Shown: positions 26,847 to 36,727, numbered from the stretch's first letter. The stretch is 64,000 nt of DNA from Bradyrhizobium sp. LHD-71 (GCF_031157255.1 NZ_JAVIFX010000016.1:62001-126000); one strand, 5' to 3'. The notes: a model not told the origin generated them from the letters alone. Made by a program: numbers and translations.

Positions 26847-27944
26847 ATGGATGTGACGCTCTCGCGCAGACAAGCAATGTCCGTCATTGCAGGCGCTGCG
26901 ATAGCGAGTACGGCTGCACCGGTTCTTGCAGCAGAAGGCTCACTCAGTTCCATTGCGGCGGAGAATGGGTTTGTTTTTGGCGCTGCTGCGGGACCGGTGA
27001 TCGACAAGGACGCAGCGTATCGTCAGCTCTACCTCGATCATACAAAAGTTATCACCAGCGATATTGCCCTCAAGATGAGTCGCGTGGCGCCTCGTCCCGG
27101 CCCGTTGCAATTCGAAGCGGCGGATCGGCTGCATCAGTTCTGCGTACGCCACGCAATTTCCATGCGCGGCCATTGCCTGATTTGGAATGAATGGGTACCG
27201 GATTGGATCAAGTCGATGAGCAACTCGGAACGCGAGAAGTTCTTTGACAGATATGTCGACGAGGTCATTGGCCGATATGCGGGACAATTTCAGTCATGGG
27301 ACATCGTCAACGAACCATTCTGGCCGGGTCATAGGGCGCCTGGTGGCTACAGACTGGGCCCCTGGTACGAAACCTTCGGACCGAGCTATGCCAAACGCAC
27401 ATTCCTGCGTGCTGGTTCCATCGACAAGCGCACAAAATTTGTGCTCAATGAAGCGCATGCCGAGCGAGACGACGATGTTGGCCGCGGGATTCGCGCAGGG
27501 CTGCTGCGACTCGTCGATGAGCTCAAGCAGGCTGGCGCGCCGCTGCATGCGGTCGGACTGCAGGGCCATCTGCAGCCGCGATATCCCCACGATCCGGGGC
27601 GATTTCTTGAGTTCGTCCACGCGCTCGCTGCACGCGGGGTCGATATCTACATCACGGAGTTCGACGTCCGGGACGATACGTTTCCGGACGATATCCGCGC
27701 GCGGGATGCGATGGTTGCCGACACGGCAAAGCGCTTCCTGACGAATGTCTTTTCCGTTCCCGCGGTGAAGATGCTGATCGCGTGGCAGCTCGCAGACAAG
27801 TATTCATTCTATTACGGCGCAGCCCGGCAGAAGAACCCTCAGGCCGCCCGGTGGCCGCGGCCGCTGCCATTCGACGAGGGGATGCAACGCAAGCCGCTCT
27901 GGTTCGCCATCGCAGATTCGTTCAAGCAGGCGCGGCGCGCGTGA
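26847..27944 (+). CDS. GH10 endo-beta-1,4-xylanase-type glycosidase, Tat-type signal
   Basis: 365 aa from the ATG at 26847 with an AAAGGAGA site. N-terminal twin-arginine signal SRRQAMSVIAGAAIASTAAPVLA, so exported to the periplasm or beyond. Single GH10 catalytic domain of normal length. Acid/base Glu156 in WDIVNEPFWPG, nucleophile Glu271 in YITEFDVRDD, and substrate-site blocks RGHCLIWNEWVPDW and HAVGLQGHLQPRYPHDPGRF. GH10 enzymes cut beta-1,4-xylan or related beta-1,4 backbones. It lies on the opposite strand inside the polysaccharide locus, convergent with the flippase with 1 bp between stops, so it is probably a locus-specific depolymerase or release enzyme rather than a plant-wall xylanase. 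Confidence 0.93.
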   Translation: MDVTLSRRQAMSVIAGAAIASTAAPVLAAEGSLSSIAAENGFVFGAAAGPVIDKDAAYRQLYLDHTKVITSDIALKMSRVAPRPGPLQFEAADRLHQFCVRHAISMRGHCLIWNEWVPDWIKSMSNSEREKFFDRYVDEVIGRYAGQFQSWDIVNEPFWPGHRAPGGYRLGPWYETFGPSYAKRTFLRAGSIDKRTKFVLNEAHAERDDDVGRGIRAGLLRLVDELKQAGAPLHAVGLQGHLQPRYPHDPGRFLEFVHALAARGVDIYITEFDVRDDTFPDDIRARDAMVADTAKRFLTNVFSVPAVKMLIAWQLADKYSFYYGAARQKNPQAARWPRPLPFDEGMQRKPLWFAIADSFKQARRA

Positions 27945-27945
27945 G

Positions 27946-29388
27946 TCACTCGGCGGCCGAGAGTTTGACGCGGCCGCCGACCCTGCGCAGCAGCCAGGGC
28001 AGGTAGAGAAGCCCTATGCTCAAGAGGTAGATCGCAGCGCCGAGCCCGACATAAACGATCAGGAATGCGATGCTGCGAGCGTGTGGCAACATCATCATGC
28101 CCGCGCCCATGGCAGTCGATGCGAGCGCAATGCGCACAAGGTGACTCCATGGCACCTGCAAATGGAAGCGGGTCGCCCCGAGAAGCAGGCTGACAAGGGC
28201 GGCAATCGCGGCCGCCGCCACGCTCGCCATCGCTGCGCCCATGAGTCCCCAGATCAGGGTGCCGGCGATGCCGAATCCCAAAGCTGCGACGGCATCGACG
28301 CCGGTGACCAGCACCGCCAGCCGCGTCCGGTTGTGAAGGAGGAAGACCTGATCGCAAAAGTGTGCGCGGGCGCTGCGAATGCCGCCGGACAGAACCGAGA
28401 GCGGCAGGATCGCGAGCGTGGTTGCGCGGAACGGCTCGGCGATCAGCAATGCGACGATGTCCTGACGCAGCATGAAAATGCCAACGACAGTCGGAACGAT
28501 AATTGCGATCAGCAACGCACCGTTGTCGGCCAGCTGGCGCATCGCCGCCGCGCTGCCCTTCTCTTCCATTTTCCTCACGGCGAGCGGATAGGCGGCCGCG
28601 GTCACTAGCATTGCCGCCACCGCGGCGGCCCGCTGGCCTAATCCGTAGCCGACCGCAAACAGGCCGGCTGCGGCGACCCCAAGCAGGTCGTTGACGATGA
28701 AGCGCGGCGCGTTGAGCCCGAACCAGCTCAGCGCCCCCCCGATGATGAGCGGAGCACCATAGTGCAGGGCGTGCTTGAGGACGTCGCGATCGACCGGCCG
28801 CAAACGGAAGCTGAAATTCAGGAACGGAAGAACGAGCGCCACGGCGGCGAACTGGGCGATGGCGAACCCGGCCAGCACCCATTCCGGCGCTGGTCCGATC
28901 AACTCGACCAGGACCCATCCGGCGGCAAATCCCAGTGTTGGTCCGAGGATTTGTTGAACCGAATAGATGCCGATCTGATGCGATACGCGCGCCCGTTCGC
29001 TGACATAGAGCGTCAGGGTGCGGGTCATGACGTAGGCGATCGTCGCGCTGATCAAGGCGGTTTTCGAACCCGGCGCCACGACCGATAGCAGGATTACCGT
29101 AGCGAAAATACTCTGCAGCACGATGGACGCACAGAGCACCGCGTTTTCAGTCCGGAAGAAGCGCTCGGTGTCGTCTGCCTTCAGAAACCTGCCGAAAAAG
29201 CGCAACGCGAACTGTGACCACCAGGCGAGAAAGGCGACCTGCAAGAGCTCATGGGTCGCGATCACGAGAGTGATGACGCCAAGCGTGTGGTCGTCGACGA
29301 GATGCGTCCAGACCACCATCGCGACCAGTTGCATCAACGGACCGATGACCTGGGCCGGAAGATAGAGCAGCGAGTGCCTGAGCATCAT
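27946..29388 (-). CDS. Wzx-type oligosaccharide flippase (MATE/PST superfamily)
   Basis: 480 aa integral membrane protein with about 12-14 hydrophobic segments spread along its length. It moves the lipid-linked repeat unit across the inner membrane. Start MMLRHSLLYLPAQVIGPLMQLVAMVVWTHLVDDHTLGVITLV matches the polysaccharide biosynthesis protein family. It starts 6 bp after the acyltransferase stop. Together with the VpsF-like polymerase at 31649 and the Wzc/Wza genes it makes a complete Wzx/Wzy pathway. Function by family and context, not by a catalytic motif. Confidence 0.87.
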   Translation of the reverse strand: MMLRHSLLYLPAQVIGPLMQLVAMVVWTHLVDDHTLGVITLVIATHELLQVAFLAWWSQFALRFFGRFLKADDTERFFRTENAVLCASIVLQSIFATVILLSVVAPGSKTALISATIAYVMTRTLTLYVSERARVSHQIGIYSVQQILGPTLGFAAGWVLVELIGPAPEWVLAGFAIAQFAAVALVLPFLNFSFRLRPVDRDVLKHALHYGAPLIIGGALSWFGLNAPRFIVNDLLGVAAAGLFAVGYGLGQRAAAVAAMLVTAAAYPLAVRKMEEKGSAAAMRQLADNGALLIAIIVPTVVGIFMLRQDIVALLIAEPFRATTLAILPLSVLSGGIRSARAHFCDQVFLLHNRTRLAVLVTGVDAVAALGFGIAGTLIWGLMGAAMASVAAAAIAALVSLLLGATRFHLQVPWSHLVRIALASTAMGAGMMMLPHARSIAFLIVYVGLGAAIYLLSIGLLYLPWLLRRVGGRVKLSAAE

Positions 29389-29394
29389 CGTTCT

Positions 29395-30453
29395 TCAGGC
29401 TCCGAGCCATTGTGCCGCGCGCGCCGGTAGAGCCGAGCGGATGACGGCGAGGGCGGCGATGGTCGTGACGGCTGCCGCCGCGAAAGTCGCGACCGAGGCC
29501 AGGGCGCCGTTTGTGTGTTGCCAGACGGCCTGATCCCGCAGCCACATGATCGCGAGGATATGCCAGAGATAGATGAAGTAGCTCCCAGAGCCGACGAAGC
29601 CGAGCAGGGTGTTGCGAAGCGGTGCAGCCAAAAACATCAGGCAAAGCAGGGCCGCATAGACAAACAGTGCGATCGAATCATAGGCGGCCGCATCGCCGAG
29701 CGAGGCGATCCTGACAGCTGCATAGATTGCGTATGCGGTCAGTGTGCACGCAGCGAGGAGCGGGACCATGGCAGTGAGAGGGCGCTCCGCATGTAACAAA
29801 CCTGTCAGCACACCGAGCGACATGAACGCGAACCAGAACGGAAGGTCGCGCAGCCGTGCCTCCTCGATCAGGGAGTTCGATGCTCCAAGCCGGGACAGCA
29901 GTGGATCGAGGTAGCTCCCGGCCAGCAGCCCGGGCAGAATCGCAAGCGCAAGCACGATCGCGAGCTTGCGCTCCGCCTCCTGCGAGGTTCGCTCGCAAAG
30001 TCGAAAAATCAGCCAGAGCACGAGGGTGCAGCCGATGTAGACGGGCACATAATAGTAGACAAGGACGTAACCGAGACAAAAGCGCGCCAAGGCGACCCAG
30101 GGACGATGATCCATCTCCGGGTTATTGATGGCCATGTAGAGATAGGCCGCGACGAAGGCGATTGCGTACGGGATCAAAACCGCCCTGAGGCGTTTCAGAA
30201 TGGGGATACGGCGCGTGCGGGCGGAAAGATAACCCGAGGCGAATAGAAAGAGCGGCACCGCAGGCCGCAACATTGCGTCGACAGCCGTTGCCCAAGCTGC
30301 ATCAAGCGGCTGATGCAATGAGTGGATACCGATCACCATCAGGATGGCGATGCCGCGCAGGCTGTCGAACGAGAGGTCGCGCTGAGCGACATTCGCGGGA
30401 CTGCGATCGGTTGCAACGGTCGACAAGCCAATTTCTGTCGTCGAGGCGCTCAT
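29395..30453 (-). CDS. Acyltransferase-3 family membrane protein
   Basis: 352 aa with about ten TM helices. Motif SFDSLRGIAILMVIGIHSLHQP carries the conserved Arg and His of this family near the N-terminus; later FLFASGYLSARTRRI and GSYFIYLWHILAIMWLRDQ. Family members O-acetylate or succinylate polysaccharides and lipid-linked sugars. The ATG has an AGGGGGC site upstream. 98 bp separate it from the upstream glycosyltransferase. It probably adds acetyl groups to the exopolysaccharide. Confidence 0.9.
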   Translation of the reverse strand: MSASTTEIGLSTVATDRSPANVAQRDLSFDSLRGIAILMVIGIHSLHQPLDAAWATAVDAMLRPAVPLFLFASGYLSARTRRIPILKRLRAVLIPYAIAFVAAYLYMAINNPEMDHRPWVALARFCLGYVLVYYYVPVYIGCTLVLWLIFRLCERTSQEAERKLAIVLALAILPGLLAGSYLDPLLSRLGASNSLIEEARLRDLPFWFAFMSLGVLTGLLHAERPLTAMVPLLAACTLTAYAIYAAVRIASLGDAAAYDSIALFVYAALLCLMFLAAPLRNTLLGFVGSGSYFIYLWHILAIMWLRDQAVWQHTNGALASVATFAAAAVTTIAALAVIRSALPARAAQWLGA

Positions 30454-30551
30454 CGGCTTTCGCCCCCTGGAGCGGCCGCAGGCAGCGGAAGCTTCGCTTC
30501 GCCGCGTCGATCGAACGCTTTGCCTTCCATGAAAGACTGCATCGACCGGGC

Positions 30552-31652
30552 TCAGTTGGTATTGCCGCGCGGCTCGGTTACCCGTCGCGACCGATCTGGC
30601 GATGGCCCGGCGACGTTCTGTTCGATCGACGCGATCATCTGACTGACCTGCGTGCGGTCATTGTCGGCAAGCGCGTTCCAACGCGCAAGATTGTGCATGT
30701 CCAACTCGCGAAAGCGCGTACGCCACCCGTCCTCCAGCGGAATGCGGGCAATGGTCTTGGCGGCCGCGACACAATCGGTCGGATCGATGAACACCCCCGA
30801 CTCGCCCAGGACCTCCCGGAACACCGCGCCCTCGGGGGCGATGATCGGAATTCCAGCATACTGCGCCTCGAGCAGCGGAAGGCCAAGCCCTTCTTCGTGT
30901 GAGGTGCAGAGCAGGGCGTCCGCCTCCTGCAGCCGTTGTCTAACCTCATCTGCGGATCGATAGCCGCTTAGAATGACACCAGGCTCGCGCTCGAGCAGCT
31001 GCCAGTCACTGCCCCAACCGTTGCGCCCGACGATCTCGAGGGTCGCATCGGCAAAACCGTTCTGCCGCAGTTCGCGGATGATCCGCGCGGCATACGTATA
31101 ATTCTTGCGCGGCTCTACAGTGCCGATGCTTAGTAGCCGCAGGGTCGTATGATTGCTGGTCGGCCGATCGCGAACGGCCTGCTCCACGCCGAAGACGTTC
31201 TGGACCTTGGGCCGGTAGACGACGATTTCGGCATTGCTGCGACAAAACGCTTTGAGCTTTCGCGCCGTATCAAGGGAATTGACGAGAAAGCGCGGATAGT
31301 TCGTGACCGCGAGCCGGAACGGCCTCGCCATGTACAGCTTCGCCCGGGCGTTGAGATCGCCGGGGCGTGTGACGAGAAAAAGGTCGTGGATGTAGGGGAT
31401 CACCCGGCTGGCGAACGGCAGCAGCAGGGGGCTCGGCGGGAAGCCTGGGCATACGAGGACGGCCGACGGATCGCTCAGCCGAAGCGGCAGGCCGAACGTC
31501 TGAGTCAGCATCATGCCTGCGGTCCCGCTCGCGGTCACGGGTGTGAGTTCGACCGGGGCGAGGGCGTGCGGCGAAAACAGCTCGCTCGTGATCCGCTCGA
31601 TACCGGTCACGCGGCGGCGGCCGAGATGGGTATGATCGACATAGATCGTCAC
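30552..31652 (-). CDS. GT4-family glycosyltransferase, exopolysaccharide locus
   Basis: 366 aa. The start is the GTG at 31650-31652, which overlaps the stop of the polymerase gene (GTGA); the much longer open frame above it runs antiparallel-free through the polymerase gene in another frame and is not real. It begins TIYVDHTHLGRRRVTGIERITSELF, a start seen in GT4 enzymes of polysaccharide loci. Donor motif EEGLGLPLLEAQYAGIPIIAP has the Glu-x7-Glu pair. C-terminal region after residue 340 is low-complexity. Donor unknown. Confidence 0.9.
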   Translation of the reverse strand: MTIYVDHTHLGRRRVTGIERITSELFSPHALAPVELTPVTASGTAGMMLTQTFGLPLRLSDPSAVLVCPGFPPSPLLLPFASRVIPYIHDLFLVTRPGDLNARAKLYMARPFRLAVTNYPRFLVNSLDTARKLKAFCRSNAEIVVYRPKVQNVFGVEQAVRDRPTSNHTTLRLLSIGTVEPRKNYTYAARIIRELRQNGFADATLEIVGRNGWGSDWQLLEREPGVILSGYRSADEVRQRLQEADALLCTSHEEGLGLPLLEAQYAGIPIIAPEGAVFREVLGESGVFIDPTDCVAAAKTIARIPLEDGWRTRFRELDMHNLARWNALADNDRTQVSQMIASIEQNVAGPSPDRSRRVTEPRGNTN

Positions 31653-33064
31653 GGTGGGCTCCCGGCTTGCAGAGGCGGTGCGCGGACCGAACGGATCGGC
31701 TGCGCGCGAACCGACGAACGGGCCGTTGAAGGTTCGCTGCGCGACAAGAGAAGTGTGATCAGCACCACGAATTGGGTGAGCTGGATGTTCTTCGACGAAA
31801 AGCTCACCGAGCTGGCGGCGATGACGATGATGAGAGCGAGCAACGCATAGGCAGCGGGAGTTGACCGCTGAAGCAGCACGGCGAAGAACGCCGCAAGCGC
31901 CAAGGTCATCAGCACGGTGTGTACGAGACCAAACTGGACGATGCAGGCGATCCAGAAATTCTCCACGCCGTAGGCGAGACCGAGTTGGCTCTGCAGCGCA
32001 TTGGCGCGTGTTGCAGTGGGACCAAGGATGATCTCGTTCCAATCCAGGTGGTTGAGCATGTCCAAGGTGGCCAAGCGCGCCAGCGCGCTGCCCTTGTCGG
32101 ACGAAAAGCGCAGCAGCATCTTGTCGAACACGCCCTGATCCAGGACCCAGAAAACGGCGGCCGCGCCGACGAAAATGACGCAGATTGCGGCAATGACGGT
32201 CGTCAACGGAATTCGACCGCCGCGGAGCACCCGAAACAGCTCGAACGCAATGACGCCGGCAATGATGACCAGCGTCGTTACGAGCGCCGTACGCCCGCCG
32301 AAGACCATCAGCGACCCAAGGCAGAATGCAACCAGTGGCAAGCGCAACAGCGGTTGCGGGCAAAGCTGCGGTTTCAGGATGATTGCGAGCACGTAGCCGC
32401 CGACCAGGCCGGAAGCGGTGAGCGGGTGGCCCAGCAGGGCAGTCGACCGCCACTCGCCGAGAACGAGGATGCTGCCGACGGTCAGAGGAATGATCCGATG
32501 CCCGGCAAAGTACTCATAGTAGCCGATCGTGACGTTCACCAGAATCAGCAGATGGAGGAGGCGGACGAGAGGCCGACGTGCCGCCACTGGCAGCTGCCAG
32601 ATCGCAACCGCCATCAAGACAGGCAGCAGCAGGGTGTCGATGACCGCCGTGAACGGACGGTCGAGCACGAACGTCTGGACGAGCAGAAACCCCCAGCAGA
32701 CGAGATAAAGCAGGATCGCTTTCGATTCCAAGCCGATGCGAACCAGCTCCTGAATCGGATTTACGCCGCGCAACATGGCAAGACAGAGCGCGAGAACCAC
32801 GAGATAGGTTGCGGGATGCAGTTTTTCGTAGAAGCCGCCGCCGGCGCTCACATACTGGATCTTCCAGTGTGTCAGCAGGGGTGGCGAGACTGTCATCGTT
32901 GCCAGTATGGCAAGGCCGATGAATGCAAGAATACCGAGATCGAGCAGCGCGGCTTCCGAATTGCCAGAATGGCTTCGAGGTCGGGCAGATCCGTGCCGGC
33001 CCGCGGAAGCGGCAAGGCTCGCGGGCATAGGTTTATTGCCGACGATGTGGCGGCCGCGGTTCAA
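31649..33064 (-). CDS. VpsF/Wzy-like polysaccharide polymerase
   Basis: 471 aa by the TTG at 33062-33064 that overlaps the Wzc stop; an ATG at 33026-33028 gives 459 aa and cannot be excluded. About 11-12 TM helices with a larger loop in the second half (DQGVFDKMLLRFSSDKGSALARLATLDML). Similar in layout to VpsF of the Vibrio/Bradyrhizobium exopolysaccharide loci. It should join repeat units in the periplasm. Polymerases of this class have little sequence conservation, so the call rests on topology, length and its place between the Wzc-like gene and a glycosyltransferase. Confidence 0.82.
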   Translation of the reverse strand: MNRGRHIVGNKPMPASLAASAGRHGSARPRSHSGNSEAALLDLGILAFIGLAILATMTVSPPLLTHWKIQYVSAGGGFYEKLHPATYLVVLALCLAMLRGVNPIQELVRIGLESKAILLYLVCWGFLLVQTFVLDRPFTAVIDTLLLPVLMAVAIWQLPVAARRPLVRLLHLLILVNVTIGYYEYFAGHRIIPLTVGSILVLGEWRSTALLGHPLTASGLVGGYVLAIILKPQLCPQPLLRLPLVAFCLGSLMVFGGRTALVTTLVIIAGVIAFELFRVLRGGRIPLTTVIAAICVIFVGAAAVFWVLDQGVFDKMLLRFSSDKGSALARLATLDMLNHLDWNEIILGPTATRANALQSQLGLAYGVENFWIACIVQFGLVHTVLMTLALAAFFAVLLQRSTPAAYALLALIIVIAASSVSFSSKNIQLTQFVVLITLLLSRSEPSTARSSVRAQPIRSVRAPPLQAGSPP

Positions 33065-35367
33065 AGCGCCGCCCCGCGCCTGAGACTGAAGTCGGTATAG
33101 GGTTTGATGTACGCAGAGCTGCTGTAATAGTCGTAGTGGCGCAGCCGATGCAGGTCGACTCTGGTCAGTACCGTTCCAAGGATCCGGTCGTGAACGGGAG
33201 CAAGCATATCGACCGCGTCGAGCGCAGCGTCGCGCGGGGTCTTGTCCCAGGCGAGCGCCAGCACGATTTGATCGGCCTGTTCCGCTAGCGCGCGTCCGTC
33301 GACCAGCGGCAGCAGTGGGGGGCAGTCAAGGATAATCAGCTCGTAGCGTTGCCGCAGGTGCTCGAAGACGGCGCTGATCTTGTCAGAGAACATCAATTCC
33401 GACGTTGCGTGGCTATAGGCGTTCACGGGCGCCGGAAGCACCGACAATCCGGAACTGCGGTCGACCAGGATCGCGCGTTCGATCGGCTCGTTGCCAAGGG
33501 CCACGTGCAGCAGGCCGGTTCTTGCTCGGGGGCAGAGCGAGCGGGTCGTTTCGGGGTTGCGCATATCGCAGTCGACGAGGAGCGTGCGGATGCCCAGCGT
33601 CGCGAGCGACAGCGCAAGATTGACCGCTACCGTGGTCTTACCCTCATTGTCGATGGCGGAGGTCACAAGGATGATCTGAACCGGCTTGATTCGGAGCGCG
33701 CGTTGAATGGCAAGCCGAATGGCGCGAATGGACTCGGCAAAGAACGACGCCGGTTCCTCGATCGCGTACCGCATCAGAGGCGGTTGCAGCGGCGGAGGCA
33801 GCAGGCCGGTTGCAGTCGGATCGTGCCGTCCCAACATTTCACGTCCACGCTTCGCTCGGCCCGCGAGATCGCGGGCATCGACCAGCGGGACGGCGGCAAG
33901 GGCTGGAACGCCGAGGAGGGCGGCTGCGTCGTCCAGGGTTTTGACGCGGCGATCGAGGTAATCAACAAGAAATGCCGCGGCGCTGCCGATCCCGAGCCCG
34001 AGCGCGAGCGCCAGTCCCACGATCAAGGTCGATTTCGGGAACGACGGGTTGATGGGAATGCTGGCCTTCGTCACTACACGGGAGTCAGGCATTTCCAGCG
34101 TCTCCTGCGCACTCGTTTCCTTGTAGCGTGCAAGATACGACTCGTATTGCGTGCGATTGGCCTCGGCCTCCCGACGCAGTTCGTGCAATTGAATGAGCGC
34201 CTGGTTGGATGTGTTCGAGACGCCTTGAAGCTCCTCGAAACTCTTTTGCAGCGATGTCTCCCGCGAGAGAGCGACATCATAGTCGTGACGCGTGCTTTCG
34301 ACGATGCGGCGGATTTCGTCGTTGATCAGGCGCTGCGTGTCCTGAAGCTGCGCGCGAACGTTGGCGACCAGCGGATGACGCTCGCCATATCTCGCCGACA
34401 GGTCGGCGCGGCTCTTTGCAATATCGGCGTACTGGGTGCGTAGCTTCGTGATGATATCGGACGAAATCGCGGCGTTCATGGCGCCGGGATCACCTCCGGC
34501 CTTCGCCATCTGCTGAATCTGGTCGAATTTGGCACGCGCTTCGGCGGTCTGCACGCGCGCATCGATCAGCCTGTTGTTGAGATCCGTGATCTGCTGGTCG
34601 TTGACGGTGACACCTTGGGAGACTGTCAGATTGTTGGCGGAGCGGAAATCCTCGACCGCCTTCTCCGACAACGTGACCCGCTTCTTCAGATTCTCGATCT
34701 GGCCGCTGAGCCAGCCGGCCGCAATTCGGGTCGCTTCATATTTGGCGCGAACCTGCTCCTCGAAGTAGGCTTCGGCAAGCTTGTTGGCGATATCGGCCGC
34801 TTTTGCAGGGCTTTCCGAATTGACATTGACGTCCACAAGAAATGTGGTGCCCTGCCGAACCACTTTCAGCCGCTGCTGAAGCGCGTCGACCGCGCGGTTC
34901 GTGGAGATCTCTTCGGCACTGAGGCCGGACGACGGCGAAGACGGGCGAAGCAGTCGCTTGATCGTACCGAGCATGGTCGGCGGCGGGACGAACTCCTCGT
35001 CCTCGGCGAGCTTCATTCGCTCGACCACGCGTCGCAGGATCGCGACCGACTTGATCAGAAGGACCTGGCTTTCGATCGTAGCATCGTCCGTGCCAAAGTT
35101 CGTCAGCACGGCTTGGGTCGTATCCACGACGTTTGCCCGTCTCGGATCGACCAGGATCGTGGATGTAGCGGTGTACTGGGTCGTGGCGCTGATCACGAAG
35201 ATCAGCGCCGCGAGCGTGAGCGCTCCGGCGATCGTGCCGATGATGTGCCAGCGGCGCAGCAGAATTCTTGCGATCTCCCGCAGGTCGACCGTTTTAGCCC
35301 GCTCATCGTGGGTGGGCGAAGCTTCGATGTCCGGTACGGGCAGATATTCAGAATTGTGCCGTAGCAT
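33061..35367 (-). CDS. Wzc/GumC-like chain-length regulator with BY-kinase domain
   Basis: 768 aa from the ATG at 35365-35367, placed with a GGTGGGG site and overlapping the upstream barrel gene by 20 bp. Order: Wzz domain with TM1 near residue 50 (IIGTIAGALTLAALIFVI), long coiled-coil periplasmic part (about 190-430), TM2 (STLIVGLALALGLGIGSAAAFLV), then a cytosolic tyrosine autokinase: Walker A region SAIDNEGKTTVAVN, Walker A' LLVDCDMRNPE, Walker B LIILDCPPLLPL. The C-terminus holds a tyrosine cluster (RHYDYYSSSAYIKPYTDF), the usual autophosphorylation tail. It controls chain length and export with the Wza-like protein. Confidence 0.94.
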   Translation of the reverse strand: MLRHNSEYLPVPDIEASPTHDERAKTVDLREIARILLRRWHIIGTIAGALTLAALIFVISATTQYTATSTILVDPRRANVVDTTQAVLTNFGTDDATIESQVLLIKSVAILRRVVERMKLAEDEEFVPPPTMLGTIKRLLRPSSPSSGLSAEEISTNRAVDALQQRLKVVRQGTTFLVDVNVNSESPAKAADIANKLAEAYFEEQVRAKYEATRIAAGWLSGQIENLKKRVTLSEKAVEDFRSANNLTVSQGVTVNDQQITDLNNRLIDARVQTAEARAKFDQIQQMAKAGGDPGAMNAAISSDIITKLRTQYADIAKSRADLSARYGERHPLVANVRAQLQDTQRLINDEIRRIVESTRHDYDVALSRETSLQKSFEELQGVSNTSNQALIQLHELRREAEANRTQYESYLARYKETSAQETLEMPDSRVVTKASIPINPSFPKSTLIVGLALALGLGIGSAAAFLVDYLDRRVKTLDDAAALLGVPALAAVPLVDARDLAGRAKRGREMLGRHDPTATGLLPPPLQPPLMRYAIEEPASFFAESIRAIRLAIQRALRIKPVQIILVTSAIDNEGKTTVAVNLALSLATLGIRTLLVDCDMRNPETTRSLCPRARTGLLHVALGNEPIERAILVDRSSGLSVLPAPVNAYSHATSELMFSDKISAVFEHLRQRYELIILDCPPLLPLVDGRALAEQADQIVLALAWDKTPRDAALDAVDMLAPVHDRILGTVLTRVDLHRLRHYDYYSSSAYIKPYTDFSLRRGAAL

Positions 35368-36727
35368 TGAACCCCACCAGATGCTTTTCGTAGCGGAAGG
35401 CCGGAACGTTGCTGTTGCGGTCGGTGTACCTGTGGAACAGCGAGATTGTTCCAAACCGGTTCGGCAAATATTTTATTCGGGAGTCGACGGTGTTGACCTG
35501 ATCGCTGCGGGATTGGCCGTGGAACCGATCCCACTCCATTCCGCCGGCCACAGACACCACGACATTTCGGCGAAGCTCATAGTCGACTCCGAGTTGAAGA
35601 CTGTCGGCGATTACACCGGTGGCACTTGTATCCGAAGTTTGTGTGACAAGCTGCTCCGCCTTGAGTTTGACATCCATCATGCGCGTCGGGCTCCAATTGA
35701 GCATCGCGCGATAAGCGGGTCCTTCGATCGTGCCGATCGTCGGATCGTCGAAGCGCTGCTGCACATAACCGACGCCAAATTCGCCGGTGATGAGTCTTGT
35801 CAATGCAATATTGAGGCCAGTGAGTACGCGATAGCCGTGTGAATCGATGCTCTGCGTGGCCGTCCCTCGCAATTCGCGCTGGTTGTATTCGAGTGACGAA
35901 AACCAGCCGACGTTCGACGAGAAAGCGTAGTCGGCCCGCCCATGCAGGGCGTAGATCTGACCGTCGCGGGCGCTTTGCGAAATGATCGTGCCGTCCTGCG
36001 CGCGCGTCGATCCGAAATTATAGGACTCGACGCCGACGCCGACGGCCAGCGCCCATCGGTTGAACTCCTTGCGCACCGTCACGTCGCCGCTGAAGAGATC
36101 GTAGGGCGTCGGCTCGACGGCGTTGGCCGGGGAGGCGAGTGAGCCAACCCCCTCATTGAGGTGAGAGGCCTGGAAGCTGGTCAGGACCATCAAGTCGCGC
36201 GCGACATCGAACCAACCGCTGCCGCGAACGCCATAGTTCGTCTCGTCCAGGCTTGAGTTTTCTCTGTAGTTGATGGATTGCGCACTGAGCTTCAGGTCGA
36301 GCCCGTGCCGTTCCCACATCGAGCGCAGGCGCAAGGCCGGCTCCACCATCGCTGCGATGTCGCTTCGCCGCAGCGTGTTCGACGAGAAGACGTTGCTGTC
36401 GTAGAGGACGCCGGCAGTCAGCGACGGATTAAACATCCACGGGCCAGATCGGATGCCGACAGGCTCGTATCCTGGATGCTGACGCGTCTTGACCGGGGTG
36501 TCTTCCGGCTCAGGCTGCTCGACCGTGTCCGGATCTTCAAGTTTGGGCAGCGGCGTTCGTTCAAAGACGCGCTGTGAGCTCCATGGTGGCGCAACCTGTT
36601 CGCCGAACAGGGGAATGACTTGGGCATGCGCGGGCGAGATCGAGCCGATGATGATGGCGAGCGCTGTCGGCCGCCGGAACGAGCGCAACCCTGAACGCCT
36701 CGATTGCCTGGTCGCGCCAATCGCCAT
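35348..36727 (-). CDS. Outer-membrane beta-barrel protein of the exopolysaccharide locus (VpsM/BBP2_2-like)
   Basis: 459 aa from the ATG at 36725-36727 with an AAGAGGCG site; an upstream in-frame extension of 54 codons lacks a ribosome site. N-terminal signal (RSFRRPTALAIIIGSISPAHAQ), then a proline-rich linker rich in Glu/Pro (PLPKLEDPDTVEQPEPEDTP) and a long barrel of alternating beta strands ending in NATAQF with a terminal Phe, the outer-membrane assembly signature. In related loci this protein works with the Wza-like exporter in secretion. Function by family and context. Confidence 0.87.
   Translation of the reverse strand: MAIGATRQSRRSGLRSFRRPTALAIIIGSISPAHAQVIPLFGEQVAPPWSSQRVFERTPLPKLEDPDTVEQPEPEDTPVKTRQHPGYEPVGIRSGPWMFNPSLTAGVLYDSNVFSSNTLRRSDIAAMVEPALRLRSMWERHGLDLKLSAQSINYRENSSLDETNYGVRGSGWFDVARDLMVLTSFQASHLNEGVGSLASPANAVEPTPYDLFSGDVTVRKEFNRWALAVGVGVESYNFGSTRAQDGTIISQSARDGQIYALHGRADYAFSSNVGWFSSLEYNQRELRGTATQSIDSHGYRVLTGLNIALTRLITGEFGVGYVQQRFDDPTIGTIEGPAYRAMLNWSPTRMMDVKLKAEQLVTQTSDTSATGVIADSLQLGVDYELRRNVVVSVAGGMEWDRFHGQSRSDQVNTVDSRIKYLPNRFGTISLFHRYTDRNSNVPAFRYEKHLVGFNATAQF

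Noticed and set aside
31653-32453. 267-codon N-terminal extension of the GT4 gene at 30552
   Set aside because: It lies entirely in another frame of the polymerase gene; the GTG at 31652 overlaps the polymerase stop and starts at the family's natural N-terminus.
31919-33100. Open frame of 393 codons on the + strand opposite the polymerase gene
   Set aside because: Composition is rich in Gln, Asp and Arg as in antisense shadows of membrane genes; no motif.
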